This document shows positions 52,985-64,000 of a DNA stretch of 64,000 nt, one piece after another. Within the stretch, counting starts at the first letter, position 1. Every line of letters begins with the position of its first letter. The stretch comes from Candidatus Binatia bacterium (GTDB lineage Bacteria > Desulfobacterota > Binatia > UBA12015). The stretch spans positions 1 to 64,000 of the forward strand of contig DATCMB010000013.1 of the NCBI GenBank assembly GCA_036563615.1. Direction: 5' to 3'. A program made the position numbers and the translations under genes. The notes beneath the pieces were generated by a model that was not told where the DNA came from, did no database searches, and saw only the letters and a list, made by a program, of their open reading frames with translations.

Positions 52985-55900
52985 TTGCAGGATCACGCTT
53001 CTCCTGCCTCGGTCGATCTCGCAGACGACACAGCGCCACCGAACGAAGCGGCGACGCCATCTCTCGATGCGCGGCATCGTCGGCGCTGGGGAGCGTGGCT
53101 GGTGCTGCTGGCGCTGCTCGTCGGGCTGCGCATCGCGGCGCCCTTCGTCGTCGGGCCGTTTCTCGAGGAGCGTCTGTCGCGCGCGCTCGGCGCGCGCGTG
53201 CAGGTCGGCGACGTCAGCTTCGCGCCGATCGACGCGGTGGTCACGCTCGGCAACGTCCGCGTCGACCGTCCGGGCGCGCCGGCTTCCGACGGCGACGAGC
53301 TCGAGCCCGCGATCCACGCGGCGCGCGTGCGCCTCGACCTGCAGTGGCTGCCGCTGCTGCACCGCGCGCTCGTCGTGCGCGAGGTCGCGCTCGAGTCGGC
53401 GCGCATCGAGGTCGAGCGCACGGCGGACGGCGGCACGAGCCTCGACCGCTTGCTGAACGTCGACGCGGCGCCGGAGCTGCCGCCCGGCTGGAGCTTCGCG
53501 ATCGACCGCGTGATGCTGCGCGACTCGCTCGTCCGCGTGCGCGACACGGGCGACGACGGCGCGCCGCTCGAGCTCGGGGTGCGCGACGCCGAGTTCTCGA
53601 CCATGCGGCGGCGCGCAAGCGCGTTCAAGCGCGCGCCGAACCTGCACGTCGACGTGCTCGTCGAGGGCGGACGCATCCGCATCGACGGCACGACGGACGT
53701 GCTCGACGACGGCAGCCTCGTGGTGGACGCGCTCCTGCGCGTCAAGGACGTGCCGCTCGAGCGCCTGCGCGAGTACCTGCCGGAGCCAGGCGGCGCGCTC
53801 GTCGCCGGAAGGCTCTCGGGGCAGCTGCACTACCAGCGCGAGCCCGGACGGCGCGACACGCTGAGCGGCCGCCTGCGCGCGCGTCGCGTGACGGTGCACG
53901 TGCCGACGTTCGACGCGCCGGCCCTCGCGATCCGCCGCGTCGAGGCGGAGCTCGACAAGATCGATTTTCGCCGCCAGCGCGTCGTGCTCGAGGCGCTGAC
54001 GCTGCACGGCGCACGGCTCGCCGTGCGTCCCGACCTGACGGCGCCGGTGCCGCTGTTCGACGCGACCGCCGTGCAGCCGGCCGCGACGGACGGCAAGCGG
54101 CGCGCGGCGAGCAGCGCCGCCGCGAGCCCGCGCTGGACGTGGTCCGTGGCGCGGTTTGCGGCGCCGTACGCGCGCGTCGAGGTCGTCGGCGCCGAGCCCG
54201 CGATCGTGCTTCCGGCGAGCGTCGTCGGCGAGAACCTCGGGCCCGCCGCGTACTGGTCGCCGCTGCGCGCGTGGCTCGGACGCGGCGACCAGATCGCGAC
54301 CTTCGACGGCACCGCGCGCTTGACGCGCGGCTTCACGATCGACGGCCGCCTCACCGCCGACGGCATCGACGCCGCGCTGTTCGCGCGCGCGTTCAAGCTG
54401 CCGTTCGCGGAGCTCGTGCAGGCGGGCGTCGCCTCGGCCGATCTCACGGTCGACGTGGCGCCGGGCGCCACCGACGGTCCGCCGGTCGCCGTGCGCGGCA
54501 AGCTCGCGGTCGACGGGCTCTGGCTCGCAGCGCCCGATCCAGGACTGTTCGCGATCGGCGCCTCGACGCTCGAGCTGCAGCTCGACGGCGTCCGTCCGGC
54601 GGCGGGTCCGCGCGGCACGGTGCGTCCCGCGGCGCTGCACTTCCGCAGGGCGACCGTCCGGCGGCCGTACGTGCTCTTGACGCGCGCCCCCGACGGCTGG
54701 CTCGTGCCGCCCTTCGCCGAGGATCCGGCGCTGCTCTGGGCGCGTCTCATGCCCGTGCGCGCCGAGTCGGAATCGGCGCCCGAGACGGACGCGGCCGTCG
54801 TCCCCGCGGCCGCCGCGCCAGCCGAGCCGCCGGCGCCGTCGCCCGCGCAAACGCTCGATGCCGCGACACCGATCGTCCTCGGCGAGCTCACCACCATCGG
54901 CGGTCGCGTGATCGTGCTCGACTTCGCGCACGAGCGGCGCACCGCGCTCGACGTCGATCTGCTCGAGGGCTGGGCGCGCGACGTCCGCCTGCCCGGGCTC
55001 GGGGCGTCGCAGCTCGTCGTGCAGGGCCGCGACCGCCGCCTCGGACGGATGACGGTCGCGGCATCGCGCTCCGGCGGCACGAGCGAGATCGAGCTCTCGG
55101 CGCAGGACGTGCCGCTCGCCGCGCTCACGCCGTACCTGCAGCAGGCGGAGCTGCCCTACGGCTTCGCCGGCGGGACCGCGCGCTTCCTCGCGCGCATCTG
55201 GCTGCGTCAGGACGGCTGGAGCGCCGACGCGACGGTCGCTCTGCAGCGCCCCGAGATCGTCGGCGACGAGGACGCGCTGCGACGCGCGCTCGGCATGCCG
55301 GTGCGCGACGCGATCGCGACGCTGCGCGACTCCGACGGCGACATCACGCTGCGCCTCACGCTCGGCTCGCGCGGCGACGTGCCGACCATGGTGGCGAGCG
55401 CGCTGCGCTCGGCGGTCACGCGCGCGCGGCTCGCGCCGCTCCCCGACAGACCGATCGAGATCCGCTTCGCGCCCGGCAGCGACGAGCTCGGCGTTCGCGC
55501 CAAGCAGGAGCTCGGCGAGATCGCCTACCTGCTCGCGTCGCGAAGCGACGCGGTGGTCGAGCTCAGCAGCACGGTGTCCGAGCACGACCGGCGCTTCCTC
55601 GCCGAGCAGGCCGCGGCGCAGTACCTCGAGGAGCCGGAAGGATTCATGGGCGTGCTGCGCGTGTTCGGCGTCCGCGATCAGGACACGCGCATCCGCGAGG
55701 CGCTCGCCGAGCGGCGCGCGGGACGGCCCGGACGGCTCAGCCCCGAGGACGAGGCGGTGCTGCGCGAGATCGTGGCGGCGGCTCCGCCGATCGATCCGCA
55801 CCGGCTGACGGCGCTGGCGCGCGCGCGGGTCGCGAAGGTCGCACGCGAGCTCGTCGACCGGCACGGCGTCGAGCCCTCGCGCATCATGGTGAACGAGGTG

Positions 55901-56005
55901 TCGCCGACGGCAGCGAGCGCCGGGCCGCCCACCGTGCGGGCGTCGGTCGAGCTCGACACGACGCTCGAGGCGTCGGCGACGCGCGCGGAGGTGCGGCGAT
56001 GGTGA
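52985..56005 (+). CDS. DUF748/AsmA-like envelope protein
   Basis: A 1006-residue protein with one N-terminal TM (about 35-58), then a long beta-rich periplasmic region. The opening block VQVGDVSFAPIDAVVTLGNV and the repeated layered strand pattern match DUF748, in the AsmA-like group of inter-membrane lipid-handling proteins. Near 815-860, IRFAPGSDELGVRAKQELGEIA resembles the start of an OmpA-like fold, as in other DUF748 proteins. The TTG start at 52985 lacks a good ribosome-binding site, so the true start may differ. It overlaps the PBP1A start by 7 nt, suggesting coordinated envelope growth. Confidence 0.78.
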   Translation: MQDHASPASVDLADDTAPPNEAATPSLDARHRRRWGAWLVLLALLVGLRIAAPFVVGPFLEERLSRALGARVQVGDVSFAPIDAVVTLGNVRVDRPGAPASDGDELEPAIHAARVRLDLQWLPLLHRALVVREVALESARIEVERTADGGTSLDRLLNVDAAPELPPGWSFAIDRVMLRDSLVRVRDTGDDGAPLELGVRDAEFSTMRRRASAFKRAPNLHVDVLVEGGRIRIDGTTDVLDDGSLVVDALLRVKDVPLERLREYLPEPGGALVAGRLSGQLHYQREPGRRDTLSGRLRARRVTVHVPTFDAPALAIRRVEAELDKIDFRRQRVVLEALTLHGARLAVRPDLTAPVPLFDATAVQPAATDGKRRAASSAAASPRWTWSVARFAAPYARVEVVGAEPAIVLPASVVGENLGPAAYWSPLRAWLGRGDQIATFDGTARLTRGFTIDGRLTADGIDAALFARAFKLPFAELVQAGVASADLTVDVAPGATDGPPVAVRGKLAVDGLWLAAPDPGLFAIGASTLELQLDGVRPAAGPRGTVRPAALHFRRATVRRPYVLLTRAPDGWLVPPFAEDPALLWARLMPVRAESESAPETDAAVVPAAAAPAEPPAPSPAQTLDAATPIVLGELTTIGGRVIVLDFAHERRTALDVDLLEGWARDVRLPGLGASQLVVQGRDRRLGRMTVAASRSGGTSEIELSAQDVPLAALTPYLQQAELPYGFAGGTARFLARIWLRQDGWSADATVALQRPEIVGDEDALRRALGMPVRDAIATLRDSDGDITLRLTLGSRGDVPTMVASALRSAVTRARLAPLPDRPIEIRFAPGSDELGVRAKQELGEIAYLLASRSDAVVELSSTVSEHDRRFLAEQAAAQYLEEPEGFMGVLRVFGVRDQDTRIREALAERRAGRPGRLSPEDEAVLREIVAAAPPIDPHRLTALARARVAKVARELVDRHGVEPSRIMVNEVSPTAASAGPPTVRASVELDTTLEASATRAEVRRW

Positions 56006-58266
56006 GGCTCGCGCTGCGGATCGTGCTGTGGACGATCGTCGGCGCGACGCTGCTCGTCCTGCTCGCGGCGGTCGCCGTGTGGCGCGAGCTCACGCAGGAC
56101 CTGCCCGCGGTCACCGAGCTGCTCGACTACCGGCCGCCGACGGCGACGCGGGTGTACGCGTCCGACGGCACGCCGATCGGCGAGTTCTACGTCGAGCGGC
56201 GCTACCTCGTGCCGATCGCGGCGATCCCGGAGCACGTCAAGCGCGCATTTCTCGCCGCGGAGGACGCCGAGTTCTACCAGCACCGCGGCATCGACCCGAT
56301 GGGCATCGCGCGCGCGATCGTCGCGAACGTCCGCTCGGGTCAGATCGTGCAGGGTGCGAGCACGATCACGCAGCAGGTCGTCAAGCAACTCCTGCTGTCG
56401 CCGGAGCGGAGCTTCGAGCGCAAGTCGAAGGAGATGATCCTCGCGATCGAGCTCGAGTCGAAGCTCACCAAGGACGAGATCTTCTACCTCTACCTGAACC
56501 ACATCTACTTCGGCTCCGGGACCTACGGCATCTCGGCCGCGTCGCGCTCGTTCTTCGACGTCGAGCCGGCGTCGCTGACGCTCGCGCAGGCGGCGCTGCT
56601 CGCGGGCTTGCCGAAGGCGCCGAGCCGCTACGATCCGCGCCGCTACCCCGAGGCCGCGCGTCGCCGTCAGCGCTACGTCCTCGATCGCATGCTCGCGGTC
56701 GGCTTCATCACGCCCGAGGAGCACGCCGTGGCGCTCGCCGAGCCGCTGACGATCGCCGAGCGCAAGTCGGTGCGCTACGAGGCCGCGCCCTGGTACGTCG
56801 ACCACGTCCGCACGCTGCTCGAGGAGGAGTACGGCAGCGCGTTCGCGACGCTCGGCCTGCAGGTGCAGACCGCGCTCGACCTCCGGCTGCAGGCGATCGC
56901 CGAGGAGGTGCTGCGCGACGGCCTCACGAAGATCGAGCGCCGGCTCGGCAAGCGGCGCGTCGTGCGGCGGATCGCCGCGGACGAGATCGAGGACTTCCTC
57001 GCCCGGCAGCGTCGAAGCCGCACGCCCGACGGTCCGCAGGAGGCGGTGGTCACCAGCGTCGACGCGAACGCGGTGCACATCCGCACGCCGTGGGAGGACG
57101 GCATCGTGCCGCGCACCGAGGATGCGGCGAAGCGCGCCACGAGCTCGTTCAAGCGCGGCGACGTGATCTCGGTCGATCCGGTCGCGCGCGGCGACGACGG
57201 CGTCATGCGGTTCGCGCTCGACACCGACCCGCAGCTCGAGGGCGCGCTGGTCGCGATCGACCTCGAGACCGGCGAGGTCAAGGCGATGGTCGGCGGCGTC
57301 GACTACCGACGCAGCCAGTTCAACCGCGCGGTGCAGGCGCGTCGTCAGCCGGGATCCGCGTTCAAGCCGTTCGTCTACGCGGCGGCGATCGACAACGGCT
57401 ACACCGCGACCACCATCGTGCAGGACGCGCCGCTCTCGCTGCCCGACGGACGGCGCGGCCGCTGGACGCCGAAGAACTTCGACCACCGCTACATGGGCGC
57501 GGTGCCGCTGCGGACGGCGCTCGTCAAGTCGCTGAACACGGCGTCGATCCGGGTGGCGATGGACGTGGGCATCGACCGCCTGCGCGAGCACCTGCGCATC
57601 TTCGGCTTCCCGACCGAGTTCCCGCGCCACCTGTCGCTGGCGCTCGGCACGAGCGAGGTGACGCTGCTCGACCTGACGCGCGCCTACGGCGTCTTCGCCA
57701 CGATGGGACAGCGCTTCGATCCGGTCTTCATCACCTCGGTGCGCGACGCGTACGGACAGCCGAGCGACTTCCCCGGCACGCGGCCGCGCTTCACGCGCGT
57801 GCTCAACCCGGCGACCGCCTACGTCGTCACCGACATGATGCGCGGCGTGATCGAGGCCGGCACGGCGCGCGAGGCGAAGAAGCTCGGGCGTCCGGCGGCC
57901 GGCAAGACCGGCACGACCAACGAGTCGATGGACGCGTGGTTCGTCGGCTTCACGCCGGAGATGCTGGTCGGCGTCTGGGTCGGCTTCGACGCCGAGCGCA
58001 CGCTGGGCTCGTTCACCGGCGGACGCGCCGCCGCGCCGATCTGGACCGAGTTCATGGAGCGCGCGCTCGAGGGCCGCCCGGTGCGCGACTTCCCGCAGCC
58101 GGACGACGTCAAGATGGTGCGCATCGACGCGGCGACCGGGCTGCTCGCGGTCAAGGGGCGCGCGTCACGGATGCAGGCGTTCGTCGCGGGCACCGAGCCC
58201 AAGCGCTCGGCGCCGCGCGCGGAAGAAACTTCGGACGAGATCCATGACGCCTCCGTCGATCACTAG
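55999..58266 (+). CDS. Penicillin-binding protein 1A (bifunctional transglycosylase/transpeptidase)
   Basis: A 755-residue class A PBP. TM at about 7-28; GT51 domain with catalytic Glu88 in AAEDAEFYQHRGID and later KSKEMILAIELE; OB-like linker; transpeptidase with Ser453-x-x-Lys456 (SAFK), Ser511-x-Asn513 (SLN) and Lys636-Thr-Gly (KTGTT). It polymerises and cross-links peptidoglycan on the periplasmic side. ATG 55999 has GGAGG 8 nt upstream inside the DUF748 gene. C-terminal residues after about 720 are polar and variable. Confidence 0.94.
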   Translation: MVRLALRIVLWTIVGATLLVLLAAVAVWRELTQDLPAVTELLDYRPPTATRVYASDGTPIGEFYVERRYLVPIAAIPEHVKRAFLAAEDAEFYQHRGIDPMGIARAIVANVRSGQIVQGASTITQQVVKQLLLSPERSFERKSKEMILAIELESKLTKDEIFYLYLNHIYFGSGTYGISAASRSFFDVEPASLTLAQAALLAGLPKAPSRYDPRRYPEAARRRQRYVLDRMLAVGFITPEEHAVALAEPLTIAERKSVRYEAAPWYVDHVRTLLEEEYGSAFATLGLQVQTALDLRLQAIAEEVLRDGLTKIERRLGKRRVVRRIAADEIEDFLARQRRSRTPDGPQEAVVTSVDANAVHIRTPWEDGIVPRTEDAAKRATSSFKRGDVISVDPVARGDDGVMRFALDTDPQLEGALVAIDLETGEVKAMVGGVDYRRSQFNRAVQARRQPGSAFKPFVYAAAIDNGYTATTIVQDAPLSLPDGRRGRWTPKNFDHRYMGAVPLRTALVKSLNTASIRVAMDVGIDRLREHLRIFGFPTEFPRHLSLALGTSEVTLLDLTRAYGVFATMGQRFDPVFITSVRDAYGQPSDFPGTRPRFTRVLNPATAYVVTDMMRGVIEAGTAREAKKLGRPAAGKTGTTNESMDAWFVGFTPEMLVGVWVGFDAERTLGSFTGGRAAAPIWTEFMERALEGRPVRDFPQPDDVKMVRIDAATGLLAVKGRASRMQAFVAGTEPKRSAPRAEETSDEIHDASVDH

Positions 58267-58717
58267 TTCGTCGTCCGCGCATCGTTCGACCGTCGAGCTC
58301 GAAAATCGGCCACACGATGTCGAAGCGTCCGATCTCCCGAAGGTCGTTGACTGGAGATCGCCCCGCTAGTACCGCCGAGGAAACGTCGGCGAGCCACCTT
58401 CGATCGACGCCATCGCAGCCGGGGCCCCCGGGACGTCGCGGCGAACGCGGCAACGCGCCTGCCGCGAGGTGATCGACGAGACGTCGTCGCAAGCGATTCG
58501 TTCACGATCTGCATCGTCAGCGCGTAGACGCTGACCTACATGGCCCAAGACGCGAGATCGCGCGTGCGCGATGCGACTCCATCCGCACTGCCCGGTGATG
58601 CGCATGGACGGGACCGCGATGGACGAAGGAGCGCTGCCTCTCCGCACGACCTCGACGCCTGCTCGGCGAGCCCGGCGCAGCGTCCGCGCGTGCGAACGGC
58701 GCGGTGCACGTCGTGCG
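58267..58717. other. Intergenic region, nothing recognised
   Basis: A 451-bp gap after the PBP1A gene with short overlapping frames only. No tRNA, repeat or promoter stood out. It precedes a decayed gene, so it may contain further degraded sequence. Confidence 0.35.
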
Positions 58718-59388
58718 ATGCCGCCGCGGCGTGACGCGCCCTCGCGCGGCGCCGCGCCGGCAGTCATCGTCTGGCTCGCCTTGCTCGTGCTGCCTTGCGA
58801 CGGCGTCGCGCAGAGCGACGTCGACCTCGCCAAGCAGTCGCAGAACCCGGTCGCGACCTGATCTCGCTGCCCTTTCAGAACACACCACCTTCGGCGCGAA
58901 CCCGCACGGCCGGAGGCAGAACGTGCTGAACGTCCAGCCGGCGATCCCGATCGGCGTCGGTGAGGTCAATCTGCTCAACCGGACCATCGTGCCGCTCGAC
59001 TGGCAGCCCGACGTGACGCGCGGCACCGGCGGCACCTTCGGCCTGGGCGACGTGCAGCACTGGGCGCGCTCGTCAGCAACGCCTTCTCGCTCGCCGGCGA
59101 CTTTGACACGCCCTACGTGAACCAGATGCTGCTCCAGCCCTTTGTCAATTACAACTTCGGGGCGACGGGCTGGTATCTGGTCTCGGCGCCAATCATGACC
59201 GCCAACTGGCGGGCGCCCGACGATCAGCGCTGGCTCGTCCCCGTCGGGGGCGGCTTCGGCACGGTGTTCAGGTGGGCACCCAGCCGATCAACGCCTCGCT
59301 GCAGGGCCACTACAACGCCGAGCGACCCAGCGCGGTCGGCGACACCACGCTGCGCGTTCAGGTGCAGCTCCTGTTCCCGACCGGCTAG
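58718..59388 (+). pseudogene. Decayed outer-membrane transporter-like gene (PF13557/'neuromedin U' type)
   Basis: The pieces DVDLAKQSQNPVA, LISLPFQN, FGANPHGRRQNVLNVQPAIP, FGLGDVQ, NQMLLQPFVNYNF, VPVGGGFGTVFR and VQVQLLFP follow the order of a family of outer-membrane beta-barrel proteins often annotated as transporters or neuromedin U. They lie in frames that change four times: near 58856, 58885, 59060 and 59271. Comparison with the remembered family also suggests about 50 residues are missing at 59060. The ATG at 58718 gives a signal peptide ending in GVAQS. The TAG at 59386 ends the last piece, 32 bp before the alkylsulfatase gene. Sequencing error is possible, but four shifts plus a deletion make decay likelier. 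Confidence 0.75.
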
Positions 59389-59420
59389 CCGCTGCCGCAA
59401 CGCAGCCAGAGGAGGTCGAC

Positions 59421-61418
59421 GTGATTCGACGACGAGAGAGCACGAAAGCCTGCGCGACCACCGCGACCTTGATTTCGCTCACTGCAACGTGCCTGTGCGT
59501 GACGCGCGGCGCGGTGGCCGCGGAAGCCCCGAAGCCGGCGACGGAGTCGACCAAGGCGGCCAACGCCGCGCTGCTCAAGGAGCTGCCGTTCGCCGACAAG
59601 ACGCCGTTCGAACTCGCGCACAAGGGCTTCATCGCGCCGCTGCCGCAAGAGGTCATCAAGGGCGAGGGCGGCCTCATCTGGGACCCCGCGAAGTACGACT
59701 TCATCAAGGAGGGCGAGTCGGCTCCCGATACCGTCAATCCAAGTCTCTGGCGGCAGTCTCAGCTCATCAACGTCTCGGGCCTCTTCGAGGTCACCGACGG
59801 GATCTACCAGGTCCGCAACCAAGACCTGTCGAACATGACGATCGTCGAGGGCAAGAGCGGCATCACGATCTTCGATCCGCTGGTCTCGGCGGAAACCGCC
59901 AAGGCGGCGCTGGACCTGTACTACCAGCACCGGCCGAAGAAGCCCGTGGTCGCCGTGATCTACACGCACAGCCACGTGGATCACTACGGCGGCGTGCGCG
60001 GCGTGGTGGACCAAGCCGACGTCTCGTCCGGCAAGGTCAAGGTCTACGCGCCCGCGGGCTTCCTCGAGGCGGCGGTGGCCGAGAACGTGATGGCCGGCAC
60101 CGCAATGAGCAGGCGGGCGAGCTACATGTACGGCAACCTGCTGCCGCCGAGCGCGACCGGTCAGGTGGGCGCGGGACTCGGCACCACGACGTCGGCCGGA
60201 ACGGTCACGCTGATCCGCCCGACCGACACCATCGCGAAGACCGGCGAGACGCGCGTCATCGACGGCTTGACCTACGAGTTCCTCTACGCGCCGGGAACCG
60301 AAGCTCCCGCCGAGATGCTGTTCTTCATCAAGGAGAAGCAGGCCATCAACGCCGCCGAGGACTCGACGCACACCCTGCACAACACCTACTCGCTGCGCGG
60401 CGCCAAGATCCGCGACCCGCTCGCGTGGTCGAAGTTCCTGAACCAGGCGCTGAGCATGTGGGGCGATCAAGCCGAGGTCATGTTCGCGATGCACCACTGG
60501 CCCGTCTGGGGCAGCGACGCGATCAAGCAGCACCTCGGCCTGCAGCGCGACATGTACCGCTACATCAACGACGAGACGCTGCGGCTCGCGAACCAGGGCT
60601 ACACGATGGTCGAGATCGCGGAGCAGATCGAGCTACCGGAGGCGATCGCACGGCACTTCTCGAACCGCGGCTACTATGGATCGGTGAACCACGACGTGAA
60701 GGCGACCTACGTGCTCTACCTCGGGTGGTTCATCGGCAATCCCGCGACGCTGCACACGCTGCCGCCGGTGGAGGCGTCGAGACGCTACGTCGAGATGATG
60801 GGCGGCGCCGACGCGCTGCTGCAGAAGGCGCGCGAGTACTACGACAAGGGCGAGTACCGCTGGGTCGCGGAGGTCGTGAACCACGCGGTCTTCGCCGACC
60901 CGAACGATCAGGCCGCGAAGAACCTGCAGGCCAACGCGCTCGAGCAGATGGGCTACCAGGCCGAGAGCGGCCCCTGGCGCAACTTCTACTTGACGGGCGC
61001 CAAGGAGCTGCGGGAAGGCGTCGCGAAGCTACCGGTCCCGCAGACGGCGAGCCCGGACACGGTGCGCGCGATGGACCTCGACCTGTTCTTCGACTTCCTC
61101 GCCATGCGGCTGAACGGCCCGAAGGCGCAGGGGAAGCAGATCGTCCTCAACCTGAGCTTCCCCGACATCGAGGAAAAGTACGTCCTCGAGATGGTGAACG
61201 GCGTCCTGAACCACACCCAGGGCAAGCAGGCGGCGAACGCCGACGCGACGGTCACGCTGTCGCGCGACACGCTCAACGAGATCGTGCTTCAGCAGACCAC
61301 GCTGAAGGACGCGGTCGCCAAGGGCGACGTCAAGATCGACGGCAGCGAGGGCAAGCTCGAGGAGATGCTCGCCAACCTCGACACCTTCGACTTCTGGTTC
61401 AACATCGTGACGCCGTAG
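59421..61418 (+). CDS. Alkylsulfatase, metallo-beta-lactamase fold (SdsA/YjcS type)
   Basis: A 665-residue exported group III sulfatase that would release sulfate from alkyl sulfates such as dodecyl sulfate. The zinc motif is His183-Ser-His185-Val-Asp187-His188 in THSHVDHYGG; AEDSTHTLHNTYSLRG and MFAMHHWPVWG supply further ligands. The middle part is the alkylsulfatase dimerisation domain and the C-terminus (about 545-665) is SCP2-like. Signal peptide ends near GAVAAEA. GTG 59421 has AGGAGG 5-6 nt upstream. It is unrelated in fold to the sulfatase-like proteins of the left island. Codon use looks slightly less G+C-extreme than in neighbours. Confidence 0.92.
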   Translation: MIRRRESTKACATTATLISLTATCLCVTRGAVAAEAPKPATESTKAANAALLKELPFADKTPFELAHKGFIAPLPQEVIKGEGGLIWDPAKYDFIKEGESAPDTVNPSLWRQSQLINVSGLFEVTDGIYQVRNQDLSNMTIVEGKSGITIFDPLVSAETAKAALDLYYQHRPKKPVVAVIYTHSHVDHYGGVRGVVDQADVSSGKVKVYAPAGFLEAAVAENVMAGTAMSRRASYMYGNLLPPSATGQVGAGLGTTTSAGTVTLIRPTDTIAKTGETRVIDGLTYEFLYAPGTEAPAEMLFFIKEKQAINAAEDSTHTLHNTYSLRGAKIRDPLAWSKFLNQALSMWGDQAEVMFAMHHWPVWGSDAIKQHLGLQRDMYRYINDETLRLANQGYTMVEIAEQIELPEAIARHFSNRGYYGSVNHDVKATYVLYLGWFIGNPATLHTLPPVEASRRYVEMMGGADALLQKAREYYDKGEYRWVAEVVNHAVFADPNDQAAKNLQANALEQMGYQAESGPWRNFYLTGAKELREGVAKLPVPQTASPDTVRAMDLDLFFDFLAMRLNGPKAQGKQIVLNLSFPDIEEKYVLEMVNGVLNHTQGKQAANADATVTLSRDTLNEIVLQQTTLKDAVAKGDVKIDGSEGKLEEMLANLDTFDFWFNIVTP

Positions 61419-61541
61419 ACGCGTCGGCGCATCCACAGGGCTCGGCCGCGGCCGCCGACGCCGTCAGCGCTCACGATGCGGTCACGAGCGGCGCGCCGGA
61501 CACGCGTGCGTGAACGGTGCGCCGCTCGTCGTCTTCGCGGC

Positions 61542-64000
<2,459 letters not shown>

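Noticed and set aside
50633..55864. 1743-codon open frame on the minus strand
   Set aside because: It lies opposite three well-supported genes, is dominated by Arg/Ala/Val/Asp low-complexity sequence, and shows no domain. It is a high-G+C frame shadow.

Overview
The window is about 70% G+C and almost fully coding, with frequent GTG and TTG starts. Tripartite RND efflux, lipoproteins with lipoboxes, a SurA-like chaperone and PBP1A indicate a Gram-negative bacterium. Gene content and codon style recall Myxococcota, Desulfobacterota or Binatota-like (formerly deltaproteobacterial) genomes, but no marker here fixes the phylum. I saw no tRNA, rRNA, CRISPR array, transposase or phage gene.

Left edge (1-1.6 kb): two copies of a 15-bp palindrome in a relatively AT-rich stretch, then a thiolase on the minus strand.

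Main island (1.8-35.2 kb): this is the unusual part. It holds seven sulfatase-fold (alkaline phosphatase superfamily) domains, six to seven polytopic membrane proteins of GT-C, YfhO and DUF2142 types, one arylsulfotransferase-like propeller protein and one PHP-type lipoprotein. Six of the seven 'sulfatases' carry threonine where true sulfatases carry the formylglycine-forming cysteine, and D-T/S where they carry D-D. The same six end in an ALGYV/ALGYL motif. The seventh (26.9-28.2 kb) is a normal Cys-type sulfatase and lacks that ending. One protein (21.3-23.9 kb) fuses a GT-C glycosyltransferase to a Thr-type hydrolase with a lipobox at the joint; a paralogous unfused glycosyltransferase lies directly downstream. 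All of these proteins have signals for export or membrane insertion. I read the locus as a periplasmic or cell-surface glycan/lipid modification system in which polyprenyl-phosphate-sugar transferases work with phospho-hydrolases or phosphotransferases. An amidase lipoprotein and a TetR-controlled RND pump (14.2-20.0 kb) sit inside the island.

Middle (35.5-46.6 kb): a GAF-containing hybrid-free histidine kinase, then a long minus-strand run: ceramidase-like lipoprotein, small membrane protein, TldD-TldE pair, SurA-like chaperone, PdxA, phosphomannomutase/phosphoglucomutase and a cyclase-family hydrolase. The surA-pdxA adjacency is like that in enterobacteria.

Right part (46.7-64 kb): a HAD phosphatase; a FadR-type GntR regulator with its own TGGT-N3-ACCA operator, overlapping a fatty acid hydroxylase; a beta-lactamase-fold esterase; 4-alpha-glucanotransferase; a DUF748/AsmA-like protein overlapping PBP1A; a decayed outer-membrane protein gene next to an SdsA-type alkylsulfatase; GAPDH; a small coiled-coil protein; and the start of a UbiB/AarF kinase cut by the window end.
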